Assembly (NCBI GenBank): GCA_023336765.1
Contig: JAMBLL010000365.1
Coordinates: 1-10,331 of the forward strand
Source: Actinomycetes bacterium
GTDB lineage: Bacteria > Actinomycetota > Acidimicrobiia > Spongiisociales > UBA5794
Length of the DNA: 10,331 bases
Direction of reading: 5' to 3'
A model generated the notes under the pieces. The model saw nothing but the letters and a program-made list of their open reading frames with translations, was not told the origin of the DNA and searched no databases. Both the position numbers and the translations under genes were made by a program. The number at the start of each line of letters is the position of its first letter. The stretch's first letter is position 1. Of the stretch, positions 1 through 6,475 are shown in pieces.

Positions 1-151
1 AACCCAAAACGCGAGAACCAACACCACCCTCAACAACCAGCCACCCGATCATCCCGCTGGCAGATACTGACCCACGCTCCTAGGGTGCACAACGCAGATC
101 GTTCATTGGCCCACAAGTCGGGTCAATGTGACGTAAAGGGGGAAATACATT

Positions 152-871
152 ATGGCTCAATCAAGATGGCGGATTCTTGCGATCATGGTTATCGCGTTCA
201 CTCTGCTGGCTGCTGCGTGCTCAAGCAGCGATGACACAACCAGCGATACAGATGCGGCGACCGACACAACGGTCGCGACCACCACTGCGACACCGACCAC
301 AACGGTCGCGGCAATCGAGGAAACGCCGACAACTACAGAAGTTGCCCCGACCGTGTCTGATGTACAAACGGCGACGTTAGCTGCCTATCAAACAGCATGG
401 AACGACGGGGACGAGGACGCCTTCAGAGCCCTTTTCGCACCTGGTGCGCTTCTCGAGAATTCTGAGTACGAATTGCAGGGCGGCGATGTCGATCGGATGC
501 TGACTTACATGCGTGGCAGGCGAGCGATGGGAATCGAGCTCAGCATCGATGGCTGCGCCCCATCAGACGAGACCGTCATCTGTGAAGCTGAATTCGATGG
601 CGTGGTACCGATTGCGATGAACTTTGCACCGTGGCGTGACAGGCTCATCTTCAGCTTCGAAGATGAACAGATCACACATATCGTGACTACTTGTGTCATC
701 TGCTGGAACGCGGACACCGACCGAGAGTTCCTGGCGTGGATCCAGACCCAGGGGGTGGACCAGACACTCCTGGATGTGCTCGACTTCGGTTACACCCTTA
801 TCGAGACCGAGGCGAAGGGAGCCGCATGGCTCGAATGGGCCGCGAAATGGCAAGAAGCCGGTAGACCCTAA
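152..871 (+). CDS. Secreted lipoprotein with NTF2/SnoaL-like C-terminal domain, function unknown
   Basis: 239 residues. Residues 1-22 form a type II signal peptide: Arg near the N-terminus, a hydrophobic stretch, then a lipobox LAAAC with the lipidated Cys at 23. A Ser/Asp/Thr-rich linker (about 24-70) follows, typical of a flexible tether on an actinobacterial membrane lipoprotein. Residues 71-235 begin with an AAYQTAWNDGDEDAFRALF segment that resembles the first helices of NTF2/SnoaL-like proteins, a fold used for many small-ligand or scaffold roles. Four cysteines after the lipobox (135, 144, 181, 184, the last two as CVIC) could form disulfides outside the membrane. The start is set by AAAGGGGGA at 135-143, 8 bases before the ATG. 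It stands alone and converges on the nitrate porter operon. I do not recognise a specific function. The lipoprotein call is strong; the fold call is tentative. Confidence 0.85.
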   Translation: MAQSRWRILAIMVIAFTLLAAACSSSDDTTSDTDAATDTTVATTTATPTTTVAAIEETPTTTEVAPTVSDVQTATLAAYQTAWNDGDEDAFRALFAPGALLENSEYELQGGDVDRMLTYMRGRRAMGIELSIDGCAPSDETVICEAEFDGVVPIAMNFAPWRDRLIFSFEDEQITHIVTTCVICWNADTDREFLAWIQTQGVDQTLLDVLDFGYTLIETEAKGAAWLEWAAKWQEAGRP

Positions 872-880
872 CCAAACCCA

Positions 881-918
881 CAGAACGTCCCGGACCTCCA
901 TAGGACCGGGACGTTCTG
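881..918. terminator. Perfect 13-bp inverted repeat between convergent genes, possible bidirectional terminator
   Basis: CAGAACGTCCCGG (881-893) is exactly complementary to CCGGGACGTTCTG (906-918), with a 12-base loop that can add two more G-C pairs after one mismatch. It starts 9 bases after the lipoprotein stop and ends 46 bases before the stop of the convergent narK2-type gene, where a two-way terminator is expected. Neither flank has a U-run, so this is not a classic intrinsic terminator. It could act as a U-tract-less terminator, as a 3'-end stabiliser, or as a protein site. Confidence 0.5.
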
Positions 919-949
919 CTGATAGCTGATAGCTGATAGCTGATAGCTG
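919..949. repeat. Heptanucleotide tandem repeat (CTGATAG) x4 plus CTG
   Basis: Four exact copies of CTGATAG run from 919 to 946, followed by a partial CTG. The tract directly abuts the 13-bp inverted repeat and lies in the 93-bp gap between two convergent stop codons. A 7-bp unit in a noncoding gap resembles the short tandemly repeated sequences described in some bacterial genomes and is prone to copy-number change by slippage. No function can be assigned from sequence. Confidence 0.9.
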
Positions 950-964
950 TCGGCTGTTGGCTCC

Positions 965-2566
965 TTACGGATTGTCGTATTCGCGCTTTGGTCCGAGGTA
1001 GTACCACCAGTTCAGGAACAGGCAGAGCAGGTAGAAGGCGGCGAATGCGTAGAGAGCGATCTCTGGCGTGCCACCCTTGATCTGTGCACCGAACTCTGCT
1101 GGAACGACAAAGGCTCCGTATGCGGCGATCGCTGACGTCCAGCCAAGCACAGGACCGGCCTGCTCCTGGTCGAACACAATGGCGATCGTGCGGAACGTGG
1201 AACCGTTGCCCACGCCGGTAGCTGCGAACAGCACAAGGAACAGGAGGAAGAACGGTACGAAGAACTCCTCGGGCGTTTCGGATTGATACGCCTGCTTCAT
1301 GAAGTACGCGACGCCAAGTGCACTTGCGATCATGACGACCGATACGTACATCGTCACCTTCGCTCCACCGACCTTGTCAGCTATCCAGCCACCGACCGGG
1401 CGGATGAACGCACCGATGAACGGACCCATCCAGGCAAACGCAAGAGCCGATGGCCCGTTCGTGTTCACAACATCATGTATCCACACGCCGTCGGCGCCCA
1501 GCGTGTGCTGGAACCCGAAGATCACCTTAATTGCAAGAGCGAATCCGGCGGAGTAGCCGATGAAGCTCCCGAATGTCATCGTGTAGATGACGCTCATGAT
1601 CCATGTGTGCTTGTTGCTGAAGATCTTGAACTGACGTTCGAGATTCGGCTTGATATCGCCTGGAATCAACTTGAGGAGGTACACCGTTGCAACTACGACG
1701 ACCACGATTGTCGGGTACTTGATCCAGCTCAGATCACTCAGACCTGGGGCGTACAAGATGACCCACAGTCCAGCCACAGCAGGAATCAGCGCGATCCCGA
1801 GCATTCCTGAGATCTTCGCAAACGACCCCATCGGTCCACTGATGTTCGGGGACACGTGCTCGGCACGGATGTTGTCCATTCCGAACCACGCCGCGAATGC
1901 AAGCGGAACAAGGAAGATCAGCCACACGAATCCAGCGTTCTGGATCCAGGTTTCTGTCCCCGCAGGGATCTTTCCGAAGATCCATCCAGACGTGTTGACC
2001 AGGATCCTTCCAGGCCCGATGATGGCGAAGGTCATCACCAATGGCACGAGGATCTGCATGGTTGTGACGCCAGCGTTGCCGAGGCCAGCGTTGAGGCCGA
2101 GCGCGAGGCCCTGCTTTCTCTTTGGATAGAAGAAGCTGATATTCGACATCGAGGATGCGAAGTTCCCGCCACCGATACCAGACAGCACAGCAAGCATCTG
2201 GAACACCCACAACGGCGTGTCCGTCGCCATCAGCGCGAACCCGGTTCCAGCTGCAGGGATCATCAACAAGGCTGTCGTAAAAAAGATCGTGTTACGCCCA
2301 CCGGCGATACGGATCAGGAAACTGCTCGGGATCCTGAGCGTCGCACCTGTGAGACCAGCGATCGCTGCCAGAGTGAACAACTCACCGGTGGTGAAATCGA
2401 AATCGAGGTTGATCATCTGGACGGTGATGATTCCCCAGTAGAGCCATACCGCAAAGCCGACTAACAGGCTCGGAATCGAGATCCACAGGTTCCGGCTCGC
2501 AACCTTCTTACCCGTGGTCTCCCAGAATTCCTCGTTCTCAACATCCCATTCTTTGATATCGGCCAT
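965..2566 (-). CDS. narK: NarK2-type nitrate/nitrite antiporter (NNP family, MFS)
   Basis: 533 residues, a 12-helix inner-membrane carrier of the nitrate/nitrite porter family. It is expected to import nitrate in exchange for nitrite during nitrate respiration. After a hydrophilic N-terminus, RNLWISIP opens helix 1 as in Escherichia coli NarK. Arg78 in GATLR and the Arg in GAFIRPVGG match the two helix-2 and helix-8 arginines that hold nitrate in NarK. ASSMSNISFFYPKRKQG followed by GLNAGLGNAG (about residues 140-170) is the first nitrate signature; AIAAYGAFVVP near the C-terminus matches the second. The ATG at 2566 is preferred to an in-frame GTG at 2581 because AAGGGAG lies 5 bases before it. 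It is longer than E. coli NarK, with an extra loop between helices in the first half. It lies 87 bp downstream of a NarK1-type gene on the same strand. No nitrate reductase gene is in view. Confidence 0.93.
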   Translation of the reverse strand: MADIKEWDVENEEFWETTGKKVASRNLWISIPSLLVGFAVWLYWGIITVQMINLDFDFTTGELFTLAAIAGLTGATLRIPSSFLIRIAGGRNTIFFTTALLMIPAAGTGFALMATDTPLWVFQMLAVLSGIGGGNFASSMSNISFFYPKRKQGLALGLNAGLGNAGVTTMQILVPLVMTFAIIGPGRILVNTSGWIFGKIPAGTETWIQNAGFVWLIFLVPLAFAAWFGMDNIRAEHVSPNISGPMGSFAKISGMLGIALIPAVAGLWVILYAPGLSDLSWIKYPTIVVVVVATVYLLKLIPGDIKPNLERQFKIFSNKHTWIMSVIYTMTFGSFIGYSAGFALAIKVIFGFQHTLGADGVWIHDVVNTNGPSALAFAWMGPFIGAFIRPVGGWIADKVGGAKVTMYVSVVMIASALGVAYFMKQAYQSETPEEFFVPFFLLFLVLFAATGVGNGSTFRTIAIVFDQEQAGPVLGWTSAIAAYGAFVVPAEFGAQIKGGTPEIALYAFAAFYLLCLFLNWWYYLGPKREYDNP

Positions 2567-2571
2567 CGACA

Positions 2572-2578
2572 CTCCCTT
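2572..2578 (-). promoter_or_regulatory. Ribosome binding site deciding the narK2-type start
   Basis: On the minus strand AAGGGAG lies 5 bases before the ATG at 2566. It falls inside the longer reading frame that would start with GTG at 2581, so it argues for the shorter 533-residue protein beginning MADIKEW. Confidence 0.7.
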
Positions 2579-2590
2579 CACTCGCCAAGC

Positions 2591-2607
2591 ATGCCGTCAA
2601 CCGGCAT
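2591..2607. repeat. Small perfect hairpin in the narK1-narK2 intergenic gap
   Basis: ATGCCG (2591-2596) and CGGCAT (2602-2607) form a perfect 6-bp stem with a 5-base loop in the 87-bp gap between the two porter genes, 24 bases upstream of the narK2-type start codon. There is no U-run. It may be a processing or mRNA-stability element that sets the ratio of the two porters, or it may be chance. Confidence 0.4.
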
Positions 2608-2653
2608 TCTGCGGTTCCACTTCGTTGTTCGTCTTCAGTCCAGCCTTTTCGTC

Positions 2654-4264
2654 CTATTCGATCCTGCCTTCTTCATCACGCACGTATTCCGCGGCGAACG
2701 CGTCCTTCGGCTCCTGGAGCATGAACAGTGTCACAAGGAATGCGACCAACGCCCCGCCTGCCAGGATCAGGAAGAAGGTCCGTGAGTCGACCAGTGAGAA
2801 CAGGACGAGGTAGATGACAGCACCGACGTTGCCGTAGGCACCGGCCATGCCCGCGATCTGGCCCGTCATGGCGGGGTTGACCATCGGGATAATCGCAAAC
2901 GTGGCGCCTTCTGCACCCTGGACGAAGACTGACGCAAAGACCGTGAACCCGACAGCGATAATCAGCCACCAGATACCGTCGAAGGCTGGCACCACTTCGC
3001 GCAGGCCGTCAGCGTCGATTGCACCGCTCCACTGTCCGATGTTCCCCATCAGGAAGAAACCGAGCACGATCCCACCCATGTACAGAAGCATCGTGCGCTT
3101 CCGATTCGAACCCTGATCCGATATGTATCCGCCGAGTGGTCGTGCAACGAGGTTCACGAAGGCGAACGATGCTGCGATAATTCCAGCGACTGTTGCAGAG
3201 ACAAGCACCTGTCCGTTGCTACCGGTCAGACCGGAGAAGGTCGCTTCGAAGAAAGCAGGCAGCATCGAGACCACCGCCAGTTCGGCACCGAAGTTGGCGA
3301 AGTAGGTTGCGTTGAGGGCCGCGACACTGCCCCAGTGGTACTTCTCGTCCTCTGGGACACCTCGCTTGAGATACGGCAGGTTGATCTGGAGCACCTTGAA
3401 GGCGTGGCCAATGTACGCCGCGATGAGAACGATGTAGATCACCGTGAGAGCGGTCGTCGACAAGACAGGGTTCCCGTCGATGATCACGTTGCCGACACGC
3501 CATGCAAGAATTCCAAGAGCGCCAACCAGAGGGATCGACCAGATGAGGTACTGGACGAGGTCGCCGTAGGAGGTGACCATCATCGGTTCGGTCTTCTTCG
3601 CCTTGTGTAGCTTCTCTCCCACAGGAACGTCCCTGACGAGGAAGTAGTACATGACACCGTAGATGCCCATCACAAGGCCGTTGATCGCCATCGCCCATCG
3701 CCAACCACTGTCACCGAGACCGAGCCAGTCACCCAGGAACGTGATGGCGAACCAGGGAAGCGTCATCGCAGCAAACGCGGAACCGAAGTTCCCCCAGCCT
3801 GCATAGAAGCCCTCGGCTCGCCCGATGTATTTCGGCGTGAACCACTGGGCGATCATCTTGATACCGATGACGAAACCAGCACCCACTGCGCTCAGGAAGA
3901 GCCGTGCGATCAGGAGCTGCATGAACGTGTTCCCCATGGCAAACGCAACAGCTGGGATCGCCATAACAACCATGAGTGCAGAGAACACGACACGGGCACC
4001 GTAGCGATCGATGAGCGCACCGACGACGATGCGCGCAGGGATCGTCAACGCAACGTTGGCGATCGCAAGGATCTTCATGTGTTCCTTTGTCAGCCACCCG
4101 ACATCGTTGAGCATCGTGGTCGCCAACGGCGCGAGGTTGAACCAGACGTAGAACGTCATGAAGAACGCTATCCACGTGTAGTGGAGCGTCCGTATCGACT
4201 CCTGGCTGAAGTCGAGAAGCTTCGGAGGCGTTTCAGTCGTTGATGGGCGGTCGGCTGAACTCAT
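2654..4264 (-). CDS. narK: NarK1/NrtP-type nitrate transporter (NNP family, MFS)
   Basis: 536 residues, a predicted 12-helix inner-membrane nitrate porter; the NarK1 class is held to be a nitrate/proton symporter. The hydrophilic N-terminus is followed by helix 1 (about 29-50). Arg78 in LTIPARIVVGALIDRYG is the helix-2 nitrate arginine, and the Arg in VNLVARPLGGYISD is its helix-8 partner. The first nitrate signature AGWGNFGSA is at 155-163; the second, GAYGNVGA, is in the C-terminal half. A long inserted segment with charged loops separates helices 6 and 7. The ATG at 4264 is preceded by AAGGAG and AAGGAAG. It is first in the porter operon, upstream of the NarK2-type gene. This order repeats that of the fused NarK1-NarK2 protein of Paracoccus (family knowledge). 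A role in assimilation cannot be excluded, since no reductase is visible to decide. Confidence 0.92.
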   Translation of the reverse strand: MSSADRPSTTETPPKLLDFSQESIRTLHYTWIAFFMTFYVWFNLAPLATTMLNDVGWLTKEHMKILAIANVALTIPARIVVGALIDRYGARVVFSALMVVMAIPAVAFAMGNTFMQLLIARLFLSAVGAGFVIGIKMIAQWFTPKYIGRAEGFYAGWGNFGSAFAAMTLPWFAITFLGDWLGLGDSGWRWAMAINGLVMGIYGVMYYFLVRDVPVGEKLHKAKKTEPMMVTSYGDLVQYLIWSIPLVGALGILAWRVGNVIIDGNPVLSTTALTVIYIVLIAAYIGHAFKVLQINLPYLKRGVPEDEKYHWGSVAALNATYFANFGAELAVVSMLPAFFEATFSGLTGSNGQVLVSATVAGIIAASFAFVNLVARPLGGYISDQGSNRKRTMLLYMGGIVLGFFLMGNIGQWSGAIDADGLREVVPAFDGIWWLIIAVGFTVFASVFVQGAEGATFAIIPMVNPAMTGQIAGMAGAYGNVGAVIYLVLFSLVDSRTFFLILAGGALVAFLVTLFMLQEPKDAFAAEYVRDEEGRIE

Positions 4265-4367
4265 GCTTCCTTGTCTCCTTGTACGCGGCGTCCGCTATGT
4301 CAAACCACATCCTAATCCAGAGACACATACTAAGGGATTCAACATGCACTTTCTGGATAGCAGACGC

Positions 4368-4395
4368 CAGATACCCGATACCAGAGATCAGATAC
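4368..4395. repeat. Degenerate heptamer repeat (CAGATAC-like) x4
   Basis: Read in steps of seven the sequence gives CAGATAC, CCGATAC, CAGAGAT, CAGATAC. The first and last copies are identical, the second has one change and the third is diverged. It lies in the 203-bp divergent gap between the nitrate operon and the regulator. The period matches the CTGATAG tract at 919-949 although the unit differs. Confidence 0.6.
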
Positions 4396-4402
4396 TGGCA
4401 TC
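4377..4402. promoter_or_regulatory. Imperfect inverted repeat, candidate operator in the divergent intergenic region
   Basis: GATACCAG (4377-4384) and CTGGCATC (4395-4402) pair in 7 of 8 positions around a 10-base centre, and a second pair CAGAT (4389-4393)/ATCTG (4400-4404) overlaps it. The site lies 29 bases upstream of the candidate -35 box of the SorC-family gene and 112 bases upstream of the NarK1-type start. It could be an autoregulatory operator of the SorC-family protein or a site for a nitrate regulator. The symmetry may also just come from the heptamer repeat. Confidence 0.35.
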
Positions 4403-4430
4403 TGACCGCAGTTGCACAGATGTTCTGTAT

Positions 4431-4459
4431 TGGACAAATGTGTCACAGTCCACGATACT
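4431..4459 (+). promoter_or_regulatory. Candidate sigma-70-type promoter of the SorC-family regulator (leaderless)
   Basis: TGGACA (4431-4436, 5 of 6 to TTGACA) and GATACT (4454-4459, 4 of 6 to TATAAT) are separated by exactly 17 bases. Transcription would start about 4466-4468, at or next to the ATG at 4468. This fits the absence of a Shine-Dalgarno sequence before that ATG and suggests a leaderless mRNA, a common form in actinobacteria. Confidence 0.5.
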
Positions 4460-4467
4460 GCGGCGCA

Positions 4468-5406
4468 ATGACAGATACGAACACACGCAACGAACTCGCG
4501 ATCCAGGTTGCATGGCTGTACCACGACCGAAACCTGACCCAACAGGAGATCGCGAACCGACTCGGAATATCACGCTCGACCATCAGCCGCCTGCTCACCG
4601 AAGCCGAGCGCGATGGCATCGTGCGGGTCATCATCACACAACCACTGCCGGAGTCCGCACGTCTCTCCGACGCGCTCATCGAGCGATACAGCCTTGCCGG
4701 TGCGATCGTCGGGCAAGCGCTCGATGATGAGACTCCGGGACTTGCCGCTGCCGCCGCAATGGCACGGAGACTCGAGAGCATCGCGGCGTCGGGAGACGTG
4801 ACGATCGCAACGGGTTGGGGGCGTACGATCGCGCTGTGTGCCCAGGAGACACGCCCCGTCGCAACGAACGGCGTCATGATCGTTGACGCCTTCGGACACA
4901 CGACCACGGATGATGTGACCGCCGCCGTCGAGGTGAGCAACACGCTCTCACGCAAGTTCGGCGCACGTGTGACACACGTCCCATCCCCCGGATTCGCGGC
5001 TTCGGCCGACCTCGCCAACAGTTTCGTGTCATCTACCCAGGTCTCGCGAGCTCTTGCCAGGGCGAGGACCGCAGATGTCGTGATGGTCTCCATCGGAGTT
5101 GCGTCGATGGATTCTCTCCTCATCGCAGAAGGATTCATGACAGAGCAGTCGATGACCGATACGATCAACGCTGGAGCTGTCGGCGAGATCTTCGGTTGGT
5201 ATTTCGACGCAGAGGGCAGAAGCGTTCCTGTCGAAACCCTTCACCCGATAGCGTTGACGCTTGAAGACATGCGGGCCTCGTCTCGGGTGATCGGTGTGGC
5301 TGGTGGCACCGAGAAGACCGAGGCGATCAGGGGTGCGATCGCAACAGGGGTCCTCGATGAAATAGCGGTGGATATGACACTGGCCACGTCCCTCCTCGAC
5401 GACTGA
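4468..5406 (+). CDS. SorC/DeoR-family (LsrR-like) sugar-phosphate-responsive transcriptional regulator
   Basis: 312 residues, the normal SorC-family length. The N-terminus has a helix-turn-helix (about 23-43, LTQQEIANRLGISRSTISRLL), preceded by the AWLYHDRN stretch typical of the family. The rest is a sugar-binding domain of the phosphosugar-isomerase-like fold. It includes a VVMVSIGVAS strand, an AVGEIFGWYFDAEG segment and GVAGGTEKTEAI near the C-terminus, all found in LsrR and relatives. LsrR is a repressor released by phosphorylated autoinducer-2. The ATG at 4468 is chosen because the family begins just before this helix-turn-helix; the frame is open upstream to 4240 but unlike the family. 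The gene converges on the catabolic operon with 6 bp between the stops and is the only regulator in view. I infer that it senses a phosphorylated intermediate of that operon, perhaps 5-deoxyribulose 1-phosphate or its diketone. Confidence 0.9.
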   Translation: MTDTNTRNELAIQVAWLYHDRNLTQQEIANRLGISRSTISRLLTEAERDGIVRVIITQPLPESARLSDALIERYSLAGAIVGQALDDETPGLAAAAAMARRLESIAASGDVTIATGWGRTIALCAQETRPVATNGVMIVDAFGHTTTDDVTAAVEVSNTLSRKFGARVTHVPSPGFAASADLANSFVSSTQVSRALARARTADVVMVSIGVASMDSLLIAEGFMTEQSMTDTINAGAVGEIFGWYFDAEGRSVPVETLHPIALTLEDMRASSRVIGVAGGTEKTEAIRGAIATGVLDEIAVDMTLATSLLDD

Positions 5407-5412
5407 TCGTCC

Positions 5413-6468
5413 TTAGTCAGATCCAAGCATCGAACGAATCGACTGGTCAAATGGCGGCCTGAGTATCCCGGCTTCAGTGATGATCGCCGTGATGAGTTCA
5501 GCTGGTGTCACGTCGAACGCCGGATTCCACGTTGCTGCGTTCTCGGGAGCTGTCTGGCGACCTCGCCACTGTGTCATCTCCAGCGAAGGCCGCAGCTCGA
5601 TGGGGATGTCGTCCCCCGTCGCGATCGACGGGTCGAAGGTCGCAGCGGACGCCGCCACATAGAACGGAATACCCGCATACCGAGCGTTCACCGCATGGGT
5701 GAATGTGCCGATCTTGTTTGCTGTGTCGCCGTTGGCTACGATCCGGTCTGCACCGACAATGACAGCGTCGACCTTGCCTGCTGCCATGGCGGCAGCGCTC
5801 GAGGAGTCAGGCATCAACGTAACTTCGATTCCTGCGTCGTCGAGTTCCCAGACAGTGAGCCGCGCACCCTGAAGGAGCGGTCTTGTCTCACTGGCCATCA
5901 CCGAGACTGGCTCTCCAGCAGCAGCCTTTGCGTACACAACTCCAAGGGCGGTCCCCCACCCGGCAGTGGTAAGCCTCCCTGTGTTGCAATGCGTCATGAT
6001 GTTGGACAGTCCTGTGAGCTCACGACGACCTGCTTCACCAATACGTTCGCAGGCGACTCTGTCCTCGTCAATGAGCATCAATGCTTCTGCGAGAGCCCGC
6101 GACCGAATCTCGGACGGCGTTGATCCGCCCGCGGCTGCGTTGCCGACACGTTCGACCGACCACCGGAGGTTCACGGCAGTTGGTCTGGCAGAACCGATGA
6201 TCTCGACGAGGTCTGCAAGTGCTGCCCTGGCCTCAATCGTGTCACGTGGACAACGCTCATCGAGGCCTACAACGACGCCGAGGGCACCGCACGCACCGAT
6301 CGCTGGAGCGCCGCGCACAGCAAGTCGGTAGATCGCATCGACGACCGCATCAACAGAAGAGAGCTCGACGATGTCGAGACGTTCAGGGAGCCTTGTCTGG
6401 TCGATTATCTCGATCTTGTCATCGACCCACGCAACAGAGGGTGTGAGCGCGTCGAGGTCCAGCACCAT
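5413..6468 (-). CDS. mtnA: MtnA-family 5-substituted-ribose-1-phosphate isomerase (methylthioribose/5-deoxyribose)
   Basis: 351 residues, the usual MtnA length, of the eIF-2B-related aldose-ketose isomerase family. It would turn 5-methylthioribose 1-phosphate, or in the DrdI subgroup 5-deoxyribose 1-phosphate, into the ribulose 1-phosphate. Visible motifs are RGAPAIG (52-58), NLRW (100-103), HCNTG with Cys161, ETRP (194-197), PDSS (220-223) and GADRI with Asp241. Cys161 and Asp241 match the catalytic Cys160 and Asp240 of Bacillus subtilis MtnA. The ATG at 6468 is 7 bases after the kinase stop. The same frame stays open to 6987, but that part is antisense-free overlap with the kinase gene and bears no MtnA sequence. 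It is the last gene of the operon. No mtnB, mtnC or mtnD is in view, so the ketose product is probably cleaved rather than sent through methionine salvage. The family is sure; the substrate is open. Confidence 0.93.
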   Translation of the reverse strand: MVLDLDALTPSVAWVDDKIEIIDQTRLPERLDIVELSSVDAVVDAIYRLAVRGAPAIGACGALGVVVGLDERCPRDTIEARAALADLVEIIGSARPTAVNLRWSVERVGNAAAGGSTPSEIRSRALAEALMLIDEDRVACERIGEAGRRELTGLSNIMTHCNTGRLTTAGWGTALGVVYAKAAAGEPVSVMASETRPLLQGARLTVWELDDAGIEVTLMPDSSSAAAMAAGKVDAVIVGADRIVANGDTANKIGTFTHAVNARYAGIPFYVAASAATFDPSIATGDDIPIELRPSLEMTQWRGRQTAPENAATWNPAFDVTPAELITAIITEAGILRPPFDQSIRSMLGSD

Positions 6469-6475
6469 CACCGTA

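Noticed and set aside
1856..2464. Long open frame on the plus strand opposite the NarK2-type gene
   Set aside because: Its translation is rich in charged and Arg/His residues with no domain, while the opposite strand encodes a clear membrane porter.
4298..4303. Perfect TTGACA on the minus strand upstream of the NarK1-type gene
   Set aside because: With 17-bp spacing the -10 position falls on the ribosome binding site AAGGAG and does not look like a -10 box, so I do not call a promoter from it.
4368..4404. CRISPR-like array
   Set aside because: The repeat unit is 7 bp with no spacers; it is a short tandem repeat, not a CRISPR array, and no cas gene is present.
4240..4467. Upstream extension of the SorC-family reading frame
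   Set aside because: It overlaps the start of the divergent NarK1-type gene, has no family resemblance, and a promoter with good spacing lies inside it.
5407..5412. Possible terminator between the convergent regulator and mtnA-type genes
   Set aside because: Only a 4-bp pair (CTGA/TCAG) is visible around the stops, too weak to call.
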